Assembly (NCBI GenBank): GCA_965658615.1
Contig: CBFHSX010000014.1
Coordinates: 1-37,504, forward strand
Origin: UBA8337 sp965658615
GTDB taxonomy: Bacteria > Pseudomonadota > Alphaproteobacteria > RS24
Length of the DNA stretch: 37,504 nt
Reading direction: 5' to 3'
The notes under the pieces are model-generated. The model searched no databases. It worked only from the letters and a program-made list of their open reading frames with translations, and was not told the DNA's origin. Position numbers and translations under genes: made by a program. Shown piece by piece: positions 15,520 to 24,158 of the stretch; position 1 is the stretch's first letter, and each line of letters starts with the position of its first letter.

Positions 15520-16767
15520 TTACTGGGCGGCAGGGATGGAGACACTATCCGGCATGTCGCGTGAAATGCCCAAATATTCCCAGACTTCCTTCACCGCTTC
15601 GACCAGCGCATGCATCATCAAATCATTATGTAGCGGGGTCGGTGTGATACGCAGACGCTCCGTGCCACGCGGCACGGTTGGATAATTAATCGGTTGAATA
15701 TAAATATTATGCTCTTTCAGCAGGCGGTCAGAGGCGGCTTTGCACGCCACCGGATCGCCGACCATAAGCGGCACAATATGGGTATTGGTGCGCAGAACCG
15801 GTAGGCCCGCCATTTCCAATAATGTCTTCAGACGCTCGGCGCGTTCTTGGTGCTGCGCGCGCAAATCATTGGCCCGCTTGACCAGTTGCACAGATTTAAT
15901 CGCGCCTGCGGCAATGGCCGGCGGCAGCGAGGTAGTAAAAATAAAGCCCGGCGCGTAAGAGCGAATGGCATCAACCAGATTGCGCTTGCCGGTAATGTAG
16001 CCGCCCATAATGCCAAAGGCTTTGGCCAGCGTGCCCTCAATAATATCGAGGCGGCGCATCAGGCCGTCACGATCGGCAATGCCGCCGCCACGATTGCCAT
16101 ACATGCCGACAGCATGCACTTCGTCGAGATAGGTTAGCGCGCCGTATTTTTCGGCCAAATCGCAGATTTCGGCAATTGGCGCAATATCGCCATCCATCGA
16201 ATAAACGCTTTCAAAAGCGATGATTTTCGGGCGCTCCGGATCGGCTTCCCGCAAAAGCTGTTCCAAATGCGCCAGGTCATTGTGTCGCCAAATCAGCTTG
16301 CTGCAGCCGCTTTGGCGCACGCCTTCAATCATTGAGGCATGGTTGAGCGCATCAGACAGGATAAGGCAATCGGGCAGCAATTTGCCGAGAGTCGAAATCG
16401 TTGCTTCGTTGGAGATATAGCCCGAGGTAAAGACCAGCGCGGCTTCCTTATCGTGCAAATCGGCCAGCTCACGCTCCAATTCGACAATCAAATGATGCGT
16501 ACCGGAAATATTGCGCGTGCCGCCGGCGCCTGTGCCCATATTGTCAATCGCGGCTTTCATGGCGTCCATAACCTCGTGGTTCTGGCCAATGCCGAGATAA
16601 TCATTCGAGCACCAAACCGTAATTTCGCGCGGCGGGGTCATGGAATAGTCAATGGCGCGCGGAAAATCGCCGGCCCGACGGGCCAAATCGGTAAACACGC
16701 GATAACGGCCCTCTTCGTGCAGGGCGTCCAGCGCTTGGTTCATATATTTGTCGTAATCGACGGACAT
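15520..16767 (-). CDS. hemA: 5-aminolevulinate synthase (Shemin pathway)
   Basis: A 415-aa PLP enzyme that makes 5-aminolevulinate from glycine and succinyl-CoA, feeding heme synthesis. The Schiff-base lysine is in EGTLAKAFGIMGGYI. YLDEVHAVGMYG holds the Asp that contacts the PLP pyridine nitrogen. CSNDYLGIG and GTGAGGTRNISGTHH are alpha-oxoamine synthase signatures. ALAS separates alphaproteobacteria from most other bacteria, which use glutamyl-tRNA. The start has a modest Shine-Dalgarno (GAGAAAG). hemH follows after six bases. The related KBL and BioF enzymes are excluded by length, the ISGTHH motif and hem context. Confidence 0.97.
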   Translation of the reverse strand: MSVDYDKYMNQALDALHEEGRYRVFTDLARRAGDFPRAIDYSMTPPREITVWCSNDYLGIGQNHEVMDAMKAAIDNMGTGAGGTRNISGTHHLIVELERELADLHDKEAALVFTSGYISNEATISTLGKLLPDCLILSDALNHASMIEGVRQSGCSKLIWRHNDLAHLEQLLREADPERPKIIAFESVYSMDGDIAPIAEICDLAEKYGALTYLDEVHAVGMYGNRGGGIADRDGLMRRLDIIEGTLAKAFGIMGGYITGKRNLVDAIRSYAPGFIFTTSLPPAIAAGAIKSVQLVKRANDLRAQHQERAERLKTLLEMAGLPVLRTNTHIVPLMVGDPVACKAASDRLLKEHNIYIQPINYPTVPRGTERLRITPTPLHNDLMMHALVEAVKEVWEYLGISRDMPDSVSIPAAQ

Positions 16768-16806
16768 ATCTTTCTCGCTGCCTCTTGGCTAATGGCTAAG
16801 ACTTAC

Positions 16807-16836
16807 CGCATACGCAGGTAAAATGCCAGCTTACAA
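16807..16836 (-). promoter_or_regulatory. Candidate hemA promoter
   Basis: On the minus strand a -35-like TTGTAA (16836-16831) and a -10-like TATGCG (16812-16807) are separated by 18 bases, 40 bases before the hemA ATG. A small inverted repeat TTACC/GGTAA (16803-16821) overlaps the -10. The match is only moderate, but it lies in the sole non-coding gap (16768-16865) upstream of hemA. Confidence 0.35.
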
Positions 16837-16865
16837 AGGTATTTAGCCGAAATGCCGCAGGCGTT

Positions 16866-17096
16866 TTATTCGTCGCCGTCTTTACGAATAAAGGTGACGG
16901 CGAAATATTCTTTGCCGTCGAACAAGTCAGTCGGTTCGCCGGGGCCATCAATCATCATATACCGACGCGGGGTAATTTGACCTTCCATGCGATAGCCGCG
17001 CGCGCTCATATTGCGGCGGTGAAACTCCATGGCCGCCGGCGTAAACTCTTCCGCCAATACGGTAATGCGTTCCGGTTGCTTGGCCTCATCGGTCAT
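16866..17096 (-). CDS. Small conserved-looking soluble protein, unknown
   Basis: A 76-aa hydrophilic protein with a mixed-charge composition and segments RITVLAEEFTPAAMEFHRRN and RGYRMEGQITPRRYMMIDG. It shows no signal peptide, membrane segment or cysteines. I do not recognise the family. The start at 17096 has a purine-rich Shine-Dalgarno (GAGAGGGA). It lies just downstream of the terminator at 17136-17165, so it probably has its own promoter or depends on read-through, and it precedes hemA by about 100 bases. Codon choice resembles the neighbours, so it is probably a true gene. Confidence 0.6.
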   Translation of the reverse strand: MTDEAKQPERITVLAEEFTPAAMEFHRRNMSARGYRMEGQITPRRYMMIDGPGEPTDLFDGKEYFAVTFIRKDGDE

Positions 17097-17135
17097 ATTT
17101 TAGTCCCTCTCGCGTGAATCACTCTTTAAACAATT

Positions 17136-17165
17136 AAGGCCTCGACACGCAAATGTCGAGGCCTT
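17136..17165 (-). terminator. Strong hairpin terminator after the acyl-CoA dehydrogenase operon
   Basis: AAGGCCTCGACA (17136-17147) and TGTCGAGGCCTT (17154-17165) form a perfect 12-bp stem with a 6-base loop. On the minus strand it lies 27 bases after the stop of the last catabolic gene and is followed by TTAATTGTTT, a broken T-tract. Reading from the plus side no T-run follows, so minus-strand termination is preferred. Confidence 0.8.
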
Positions 17166-17192
17166 GAAAGCTGTTAAGAGGCGGTTTTTGGC

Positions 17193-18332
17193 TTAATAGC
17201 CGCCCAAATCCGCATAGCGATCGCGGTGAAAGCCGCTATCGCCGAAAATTTGCGCCTGCACACGGGCGCGCTTCATATACAGGCCAATATCAACCGCATC
17301 GGTCATGCCGATACCGCCATGCATTTGCACGCCTTCATTGGTGATGAGGCGCGCCGCTTCACCAATGCGTGCTTTCGCCAGACTGGCCAATTGCGGGATA
17401 TCGTTGCGCCGTTCGTCAAGCGCCGACAAAGCGTCGAGCAGAACCGATTGGCAAATCTCAATCTCGCAGAACATTTCGGCGGCGCGGTGTTGCAGCGCCT
17501 GAAATGTGCCGATGATTTTACCGAATTGCTTGCGCTCTTTCAGATAATCCAGCGTCGTGTCAAAAACCGCTTCGGCACCGCCCAGCATTTCAGCCGACAG
17601 GCAAATGCGCCCCAGATCCAGAACCGGCTCAAGATCGGCAAAAGCACCGCCTTCGCCGCCCAGCAACGCATCGCCCGAGACAGTGACATTGTCGAGCTTA
17701 ATATTGGCGCAATTGCGATGATCAACCATCATGGTGCGCTGCGTGCTGACCCCGTCAGCCGCGGCATCGACCAAGAACATGGACAGGCCCTGTGTGTCGC
17801 CGGCTTGACCGCCCGTGCGGGCCACGACGATCAGTTTGTCGGCAATATGGCCGTCCAGCACAAAGGTTTTTTCGCCGGACAGCACATAATTGCCGCCGTC
17901 TTTGGTCGCCGTCATGGTGATGGCGGCCGGATTGTGATGCGCGCGTTCCTCTAGAGCCAGCGCCATCAACAATTCACCGGCAGCGATTTTCGGCAGCAAA
18001 TCGGCTTTTTGCTGTTCCGACCCGGCTTTCATGACCAGACCGGCACCCAGCACGCCCGTCGCATAAAGCGGCGTGGCGGCCAATGTGCGCCCGGCCTCTT
18101 TCATGACAATGCCCAGCCCTATCGGGCCAAAGCCCGTGCCGCCTTGCTCTTCCGGGATCAAAATCCCGGCAAAGCCAAGCTCGACAATTTGTTGCCAGAC
18201 GGCTTTGTCATAGCCGTTTTCGTCTTCTTCATCGCGCAATTTACGCAAGTTTGTGACTGGAACCTGTTCGGTGAAGAAATCCTTCGCCATGTCCCGCAGC
18301 ATAGTTTGTTCTTCTGAAAGCACGAGTGCCAT
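17193..18332 (-). CDS. Acyl-CoA dehydrogenase, probably the Glu-lacking subunit
   Basis: A 379-aa flavoprotein of the acyl-CoA dehydrogenase superfamily. The N-terminal helical domain reads LSEEQTMLRDMAKDFFTEQV, the middle beta domain has LSGEKTFVLDGHIAD, and the C-terminal domain has EGVQMHGGIGMTDAVDIGLYMKRA. The tail ends FGDSGFHRDRYADL, where the usual YEGT catalytic-glutamate motif is absent. Such subunits in steroid side-chain FadE pairs form alpha2beta2 complexes with a partner; the pairing here is inferred from the gene directly upstream (43-base gap). Shine-Dalgarno GGGAGGAA. It is the last gene before the terminator at 17136-17165. Confidence 0.92.
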   Translation of the reverse strand: MALVLSEEQTMLRDMAKDFFTEQVPVTNLRKLRDEEDENGYDKAVWQQIVELGFAGILIPEEQGGTGFGPIGLGIVMKEAGRTLAATPLYATGVLGAGLVMKAGSEQQKADLLPKIAAGELLMALALEERAHHNPAAITMTATKDGGNYVLSGEKTFVLDGHIADKLIVVARTGGQAGDTQGLSMFLVDAAADGVSTQRTMMVDHRNCANIKLDNVTVSGDALLGGEGGAFADLEPVLDLGRICLSAEMLGGAEAVFDTTLDYLKERKQFGKIIGTFQALQHRAAEMFCEIEICQSVLLDALSALDERRNDIPQLASLAKARIGEAARLITNEGVQMHGGIGMTDAVDIGLYMKRARVQAQIFGDSGFHRDRYADLGGY

Positions 18333-18375
18333 CGTTTATTCCTCCCAATATTCAGAGCGTGGTCAGCACTATGTC

Positions 18376-19566
18376 TTAAGCGTCGGGCAGGCCGAGAACG
18401 CGTTTGGCAATCACATTAAGTTGCACTTCAGACGTGCCGCCTTCAATGGAATTACCTTTTGAACGCAGCCAGCTGCGGGTGACGGCCAGCTCTTTCGAGT
18501 CGAAGCCTTCGCCTTCCCAGCCCAGAGCTTGCGAGCCCATAACGTCGAGCAGCAGTTCAAAGCGGCGCTTATTCACTTCCGTGCCGTAATATTTGAACAT
18601 GGAAGCAGCGGCGCCCATGCCTTGGCCGGCTTTGGCTTCGGCGCTGGCGCGTTTCAGCGTTAGGCCAAAAGCTTGCTGGTCCATTTTGTGCTCGGCAATG
18701 GCACTGCGGACACCGGTATTGGCAATCTTATCGCCATCGGCACCGAAGTTTTCTTTGGCCACGGCTTCCATGCCGCCCATTGAGGCAGCACCGGCGCCCA
18801 TGCCCATGCCGGAAATCATGCTGCGTTCATGCTCGAGCAGGCGTTTGGCAATGGTCCAGCCTTTGTTCAGTTCGCCGACCAGATTTTCTTTCGGCACTTT
18901 CACATCAGTCAGGAATGTTTCGCAGAACGGCGAGGCACCCGAAATCAGTTTGATCGGGCGCGCTTCAACGCCTGCGGTTTCCATATCGATCAGCAGGAAA
19001 GAAATGCCGTCATGCTTAACCGTCGTATCGGTGCGCACGAGACAGAAAATCATATCGGCTTTATCGGCATAGGAGGTCCAAACCTTCTGGCCATTGACCA
19101 GATAATGGTCGCCCTTATCCTCGCATTTGGTCTGCAGACCGGCGAGGTCAGAGCCGGCACCCGGCTCAGAATAACCCTGGCACCAACGAATTTCGCCTTT
19201 GACGATTTCCGGAATGTATTTTTTCTTTTGCTCTTCGCTGGCAAATTCCAGCAGCGCCGGGCCAAGCATCCAGAGGCCGAAGCTGGTCAAGGCCGGGCGC
19301 GCTTTAATGCGGCCAAGCTCTTCTTGCAGAATTTTGTTTTCTTCTTTTGACAGCCCGCCGCCGCCATATTCGGCCGGCCAGGTCGGCGCGGTCCAGCCGC
19401 GTTCGCCCATGCGGTCCATCCAGATTTTCGTGTCCGGATTCGGGTAGCTCGGATTACGCCCGCCCCAGGGCATTTCGCGTTCGGGCATGTGTGTGCGCAT
19501 TGAGGCCGGGCAGTTTTCTTCCAGCCAAGCGCGGGTTTCCTCGCGGAAAGTATCAAGAGCGGTCAT
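18376..19566 (-). CDS. Acyl-CoA dehydrogenase (FadE-like)
   Basis: A 396-aa FAD-dependent acyl-CoA dehydrogenase that introduces the alpha-beta double bond in acyl-CoA thioesters. Visible: WTAPTWPAEYGGGGLS near the front, GYSEPGAGSDLAGLQTK (FAD/acyl binding), the LLEHERSM helix and a C-terminal SIEGGTSEVQLNVIAKRVLG, the FadE-type tail whose Glu may be the base. Start chosen at ATG 19566, eight bases after AGGAGG; the ATG at 19572 is too close to that site. Related proteins pair with a second dehydrogenase in sterol and bile-acid side-chain degradation, and the downstream gene suits that. The exact substrate is unknown. Confidence 0.92.
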   Translation of the reverse strand: MTALDTFREETRAWLEENCPASMRTHMPEREMPWGGRNPSYPNPDTKIWMDRMGERGWTAPTWPAEYGGGGLSKEENKILQEELGRIKARPALTSFGLWMLGPALLEFASEEQKKKYIPEIVKGEIRWCQGYSEPGAGSDLAGLQTKCEDKGDHYLVNGQKVWTSYADKADMIFCLVRTDTTVKHDGISFLLIDMETAGVEARPIKLISGASPFCETFLTDVKVPKENLVGELNKGWTIAKRLLEHERSMISGMGMGAGAASMGGMEAVAKENFGADGDKIANTGVRSAIAEHKMDQQAFGLTLKRASAEAKAGQGMGAAASMFKYYGTEVNKRRFELLLDVMGSQALGWEGEGFDSKELAVTRSWLRSKGNSIEGGTSEVQLNVIAKRVLGLPDA

Positions 19567-19671
19567 ATCCATCTCCTCCTCAAACTATGTGGCAAAACTT
19601 TAGCATTTTCGCGGCGCAGGGCAAGGGCTTGGCGATTTGCGCCGCGTGGCATCTGGCCGCAGCATTGCGCT

Positions 19672-20751
19672 TTACGGGATTTCAAAACCCTCAAGGTTTT
19701 CGCCCGTGCCGCTGGTGACATAGCGTGCCGGGGTCTCGCCCTTGGCATAGCTCAAAAGCGATTGCGCAATTGATTCATAGCGGCCGCGGTCGGCGCCATT
19801 TGTATGCGCCGCCATATGTGGCGTCAGCAGCACATTATCGAGGCTGTTGAAATCATGCTTCGAACCTTGATACGGCCCACCGCGATCCGGGTCAGCCTCA
19901 GGCGTGATAATATTGCCGGGATAACGATACCAAGTGTCGAGCGCGGCACCGGCAATGCGTTTTTCCGACAGGGCGGCAAATAGCGCATCCTCGTCAATTA
20001 CCTCGCCGCGCGCCACATTGATGATATAGGCGTTGCTTTTCATTTGCCCGAAAGCGGCGGCATTGATCATGCCTTGCGTCTCATCATTCAGGTCACATGT
20101 GACGACGAGATAATCACTCTCGGCCAAAAGGCGCGGCAGGTCAGACTGCACGCCAATCCAATCAAGCGGGGCCGGGGCTGTCTCGCGCGCACTGCGCGCC
20201 ACGGCGGAAAGGTTCATCCCAAAGGCTGCGGCGCGGGCTGCGACGGCTTTCGCAATTTCGCCATAGCCGATAATCCCGACATGGGCGCTGCGTAAATCGC
20301 CATGCCGTGCCTCGGGCGCCGCATTGCGACCGGCACGTCGCCATTGGCCGTTCAGCATGTCATTATGCATAGCACGCAATTCCAGCGCGTGTTCCAGCAT
20401 CGCACCGAGCACATATTCAGCCATTGGCGCTGCATGGCCACCGGCATTGCAAATCACCAGACCTTGGGGCAGGAAGCCGGGGTCGAGCCAATCCGTGCCG
20501 ACCCAAGGTTGCAGCAGGATTTTCAAATTCGGGGCGGCCATGAGCGCGGCGAAATTGCCCTGTGTCAGGATAAAATCAGCGCTCATCACCGCCGCTTCGC
20601 AGCGCGCAATAATCGCGTCACGCGCGGCCAAATCATCATCGCAGGGCCAAATATCGACCACCCACTCATCATCATGCGCGGCCATGGTTTCGGCGATAAT
20701 GGCGGCGTAGCGCGCGCCCATTTGGCCGAAAACGGCGATATGTCGGCTCAT
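19672..20751 (-). CDS. D-isomer-specific 2-hydroxyacid dehydrogenase family protein
   Basis: A 359-aa NAD(P)-dependent dehydrogenase. The nucleotide fold shows VGIIGYGEIAKAVAARAAAF (GxGxxA form), the catalytic Arg is in NVARGEVIDEDAL and the catalytic His in LTPHMAAHT. The segment that usually carries the third residue, a Glu in a form like DVFExEP, reads ALDTWYRYPGN, so the family Glu is not seen at the expected place. I recall a subgroup with DTWYxYP, so this may be normal there. Shine-Dalgarno AGGAAA. It sits 23 bases after the acyl-CoA synthetase and before both dehydrogenases. Substrate unknown. Confidence 0.88.
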   Translation of the reverse strand: MSRHIAVFGQMGARYAAIIAETMAAHDDEWVVDIWPCDDDLAARDAIIARCEAAVMSADFILTQGNFAALMAAPNLKILLQPWVGTDWLDPGFLPQGLVICNAGGHAAPMAEYVLGAMLEHALELRAMHNDMLNGQWRRAGRNAAPEARHGDLRSAHVGIIGYGEIAKAVAARAAAFGMNLSAVARSARETAPAPLDWIGVQSDLPRLLAESDYLVVTCDLNDETQGMINAAAFGQMKSNAYIINVARGEVIDEDALFAALSEKRIAGAALDTWYRYPGNIITPEADPDRGGPYQGSKHDFNSLDNVLLTPHMAAHTNGADRGRYESIAQSLLSYAKGETPARYVTSGTGENLEGFEIP

Positions 20752-20774
20752 TTGATTTCCTTTAGGCGCGTTGC

Positions 20775-22391
20775 TCAGGCACGTTTGCCGACTTCATCGA
20801 CGGCAAATTCAGTAACCGATTTATAATCCGCCTTGCCGTTTGGTGCTCGGAAGGGCGGGCCACCTTGGAAGACGTGTTTCGGGGTTTTGTAGGCAGCCAG
20901 TTTGGTTTTGCAAAAGGCTTTCAATTCGGCCTCGTCAAACCCGCCGCCCTCGACGGTTTTCACCACAGCCGTAACGGCTTGGCCCCATTTTTCATCCGGC
21001 ACACCGACCACCAGCGCATCGTCAATCGCATCATGCAGCTTCAGTGCTTCTTCGACTTCTTCGGGATAAATTTTCTCACCGGCTGAGTTAATGCACACGG
21101 AGCCGCGGCCCAGCAGGGTCAATTCACCCTCCGGCGAGACCAGACAATAATCGCCCGGGATAGAAAAACGCTGACCGTTAATCGTCTTAAAGGTCTTGGC
21201 GGTTTTTTCTTCATCCTTGTAATAGCCCAGCGGAATCGGTCCACCAAAGGCAATAAAGCCCGGCGTCTCGCTGCCCCACGGGATTTCATTGTCGTTTTCG
21301 TCAAACACTTTGCAATATTCATTTGTGGTGAATTTGGCGGTTTTGACCGGCATATTCTTCATCGTGATGGAAGAGCCGAAGCCGATTGCTTCCGACGAGC
21401 CGAAGCTGTCGGCCAGCATGCATTCATCGGGGAGGTAATCGAGCATTTCCTGCTTCACTTCCATCGACCACATAACGCCGGATGAAATAATCGAGGCCAT
21501 GGAGCTGACATCATAGCGCCCCGGATTGTCTTTCAACTCGGCCAGCATCGGCTTGGCGAAAGCGTCGCCGACAATCGCCATATAATCGACTTTGCGGCGC
21601 TCGACCACTGACCACAGCTCGCTCGGGTTCATCGAGGCGGCTTCCAGCGTCACAATGGTGCCGCCATTCATCAACACGCCCATGGCGGTGAACAGACCGG
21701 TGCCATGCATGAGCGGGCAGGCCGGAATATAAACCTGACCCGGGCCTTTTTCCTTCAGGCCGGCGACCAGCTCATCCATGGTTTCAGGCACTTCGCCGAG
21801 CGCGCGCAGGGCCAGCGTTTGCGTTTCGCGCAAATTATGGTGCTCCCACATCACGCCTTTCGGCATGCCGGTTGTGCCACCCGTATAGAGAAAAGGCTGG
21901 TCCTCGCCGCTGCGCTCAATATCGAGATTGCTGCCGTCGCCCGCATTGACCAGCGTCTCATAATTGAGAATACCGTCGGGCAAATCCTGCCCATCGCCAA
22001 CCTCAATCCATTGCGTGACCTTGGGTAGGCGCGGGCGCAATTGCTCAACATTGTCACGAAACTCTTTGCCGTAAACCACGACAGTGGCATCGGAATTGTC
22101 GAAAATATAATGCACCTCATCGGCGACATAGCGGTAATTTACGTTCACATGCGTCAGGCGGCCCCGAAAACACGCCACCAGCAGCTCGCTATATTCCGGG
22201 CGGTTGCGCATATAAAAGCCGACTTTATCGCCCGTCTCAGCGCCATTGGCCCGCAAATTGCGCGCCAGATTATTCGACCGCACGTTCATCTCAGCCCAAC
22301 TGATCTCGCGGTCCCCATGCACCAATGCCAGATGATCCTCGGGCAAAACCGGCACAATCGCATCAATGATATCGCCGAAATTCCACTGCAT
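20775..22391 (-). CDS. AMP-dependent acyl-CoA synthetase, FadD19-like
   Basis: A 538-aa ANL-superfamily ligase that activates carboxylic acids as acyl-AMP, then acyl-CoA. The P-loop is YTGGTTGMPKGVMW, followed by an ADSFGSSEAIGFG A5-type region, PGDYCLVSPEGELTLLGRG and the near-terminal catalytic Lys in APNGKADYK. Overall style (YTGGTTGMPKGVMWEH, SSGVMWSMEVKQ) resembles actinobacterial FadD enzymes that act on sterol side chains and similar bulky acids. Strong Shine-Dalgarno GGAGGATGTT. It is first in a four-gene minus-strand operon with the hydroxyacid and acyl-CoA dehydrogenases. Substrate class is inferred from similarity and context only. Confidence 0.92.
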   Translation of the reverse strand: MQWNFGDIIDAIVPVLPEDHLALVHGDREISWAEMNVRSNNLARNLRANGAETGDKVGFYMRNRPEYSELLVACFRGRLTHVNVNYRYVADEVHYIFDNSDATVVVYGKEFRDNVEQLRPRLPKVTQWIEVGDGQDLPDGILNYETLVNAGDGSNLDIERSGEDQPFLYTGGTTGMPKGVMWEHHNLRETQTLALRALGEVPETMDELVAGLKEKGPGQVYIPACPLMHGTGLFTAMGVLMNGGTIVTLEAASMNPSELWSVVERRKVDYMAIVGDAFAKPMLAELKDNPGRYDVSSMASIISSGVMWSMEVKQEMLDYLPDECMLADSFGSSEAIGFGSSITMKNMPVKTAKFTTNEYCKVFDENDNEIPWGSETPGFIAFGGPIPLGYYKDEEKTAKTFKTINGQRFSIPGDYCLVSPEGELTLLGRGSVCINSAGEKIYPEEVEEALKLHDAIDDALVVGVPDEKWGQAVTAVVKTVEGGGFDEAELKAFCKTKLAAYKTPKHVFQGGPPFRAPNGKADYKSVTEFAVDEVGKRA

Positions 22392-22514
22392 AACATCCTC
22401 CCAAATGCTTTGATTTGGCTAAATGCTAGTGCAAGAGCGAACCCCGTGCCAAGCGGAAACCGTCACCGACGCGAAATTTTCTTCCTCACCCTCCGAGCCG
22501 TGCTAGAAGAGGGC

Positions 22515-23462
22515 ATGGAATCACCGATCTTTTTTCTGCTGGCAGGTTTTGTCGTTTTGGGTGTTGCCGGCGAGGCGCTCTTGCGCGGCGCCGTCACTGT
22601 GGCGGCCAAACTCAATATATCGCCGCTGATTATCGGTCTCACCATTATCGCTTTCGGCACATCGGCGCCTGAATTGACCGTTTCAGTCAATGCCGCGCTT
22701 GGCGGCCAGCCGGATATTTCCATCGGTAATGTGGTGGGCAGCAATATCGCCAATATTTTGCTGGTGCTCGGCATGATGGCCGTGGTCAGCCCGTTCACCG
22801 TGCAGGACACGACACTGACACGCGATGGCGGCTTTATGCTCGGCGTGTCGTTTCTCTTATTCGCGCTTGGCCTTTACGGCTTTATCAGCCTGCCCATCGG
22901 GCTGGTTATGTTGGCCGTGCTGGTCGGCTTTACGGTCTATCTTTACACCAGCACGCGCTCTGCCGCCGATGCGGCGGAAGCCGAGGCCGGTGTCGATGAA
23001 AACCAAGTGCCGGGCGGGCTGGCTGTTGCCATTCCGGTGCTGTTGGCCGGTCTGGCCGGCATTGTTTGGGGGGCCGACCTGATGGTCGACGGTGCGGTCG
23101 GTCTGGCGCGGCAATTCGGTATTCCCGAGGCGGTGATCGCGCTTAGCCTTGTTGCCATCGGCACGTCTTTGCCCGAGCTTGCGGTTTCTATGGTGGCCGC
23201 CATGCGTGGTCATGCAGCCTTGGCGGTCGGCAATATTATCGGCAGCAATATCTCCAATATATTGCTTATTCTGGGCGGCACGTCTTTGGTGGCCGCGCTG
23301 CCGATTTCGTCGGATATGGCGATGCGCGATATTCCGGTCATGTGCGGCGTGGCCTGCCTTGGCCTGTTGTTCATGGTGTCGGGGCGACGCATGGCGCGCG
23401 GCGAGGGGCTTTTATGTCTGGCGCTGTATGCCGCCTATATGGGCTTTATTTTTTCGGCTTAA
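22515..23462 (+). CDS. Calcium/sodium antiporter (CaCA family, YrbG-like)
   Basis: A 315-aa inner-membrane exchanger with two inverted halves of about five helices each. The alpha-repeats are plain: FGTSAPELTVSVNAALGGQP followed by GNVVGSNIANILLVLG near residues 50-95, and IGTSLPELAVSMVAAMRGHA followed by GNIIGSNISNILLILG near 215-260. It exchanges Na+ (or H+) for Ca2+. The start at ATG 22515 is chosen because the first helix begins there; the frame is open far upstream but that part is antisense to the acyl-CoA synthetase. Shine-Dalgarno AGAAGAGGG. Divergent from the synthetase with 123 bases between. Confidence 0.94.
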   Translation: MESPIFFLLAGFVVLGVAGEALLRGAVTVAAKLNISPLIIGLTIIAFGTSAPELTVSVNAALGGQPDISIGNVVGSNIANILLVLGMMAVVSPFTVQDTTLTRDGGFMLGVSFLLFALGLYGFISLPIGLVMLAVLVGFTVYLYTSTRSAADAAEAEAGVDENQVPGGLAVAIPVLLAGLAGIVWGADLMVDGAVGLARQFGIPEAVIALSLVAIGTSLPELAVSMVAAMRGHAALAVGNIIGSNISNILLILGGTSLVAALPISSDMAMRDIPVMCGVACLGLLFMVSGRRMARGEGLLCLALYAAYMGFIFSA

Positions 23463-23607
23463 TCGGCTAAATCAAAATCACACACGCTGCGGAGATGAAT
23501 GTGATTGTAAATTTGCGACGACGATAAAAGTCCGGTCCTTTTGAAGGCCGGTGTTGTCGTGCGCCAATTTCACATTTTTCGGGGCCAGTCCCCATAGCGG
23601 AACCATC

Positions 23608-24108
23608 ATGAATTTTTTTGATATCAGCCAAAAAGATGCGGCAGCGGATGAGCTGGCCCTTCTTCTCGACACAAGTTTCGGGCCGGGCCGGCTGGCCCGC
23701 ACGGCCGAGCGCTTGCGCGAAAACAATCAGGCCATTGCCGACCATAGCCATTGCGCGCGCAGTGCCGACGGTGCACTGGTCGGCACAATCAGCTATTGGC
23801 CGATCGCTATTGGGGCTGATATCGGCCTGTTGCTGGGGCCGCTGGCCGTGCACCCCGATATGCAAGGCCGCGGGGTCGGGCAGGCGCTGATGGCTGCCTC
23901 GCTGGCGACGATTAATGCGGCGCGGTTTCCCTTTACCCTGCTGGTCGGCGACCTGCCTTATTATGAAAAAGCCGGTTTTGCCATTGCACCTGCTGTTGTC
24001 CGGCTGCCCGGGCCGGTCGATGCGGCGCGGCTTTTGCTGCGCCCAAACGCGCCCGAACATGCGACCCTTTGTGCCGCATTGTCCGGTAAGGTTCGCCCGG
24101 CGCCCTAA
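23608..24108 (+). CDS. GNAT-family N-acetyltransferase (YhbS-like)
   Basis: A 166-aa GNAT enzyme. The acetyl-CoA binding core reads LGPLAVHPDMQGRGVGQALM, with the QGRGVG pyrophosphate loop, preceded by TSFGPGRLARTAERLRE, a signature of the YhbS-type subgroup. The end VGDLPYYEKAGFA is typical of the last conserved strand. Substrate is unknown; relatives act on amines or N-termini. The ATG at 23608 is preferred; an in-frame GTG at 23551 adds 19 unconserved residues. Shine-Dalgarno is weak. The preceding 145 bases contain an imperfect hairpin (CCGG-T-CCTT / AAGGCCGG, near 23532-23551) that may end the antiporter transcript, though no T-run follows. Confidence 0.9.
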   Translation: MNFFDISQKDAAADELALLLDTSFGPGRLARTAERLRENNQAIADHSHCARSADGALVGTISYWPIAIGADIGLLLGPLAVHPDMQGRGVGQALMAASLATINAARFPFTLLVGDLPYYEKAGFAIAPAVVRLPGPVDAARLLLRPNAPEHATLCAALSGKVRPAP

Positions 24109-24158
24109 ATGTGCTACTTATTCAGTGAACCGAGGGGGCAGCCTCAAAAGGAACGCAC

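Noticed and set aside
22041..22514. A long in-frame extension upstream of the Ca2+/Na+ antiporter.
   Set aside because: It runs antisense to the acyl-CoA synthetase, has no family match, and the first transporter helix begins right after ATG 22515.
23532..23551. A hairpin near 23540 as a terminator of the antiporter gene.
   Set aside because: It has a bulge and no T-run; kept only as a remark in the acetyltransferase entry.
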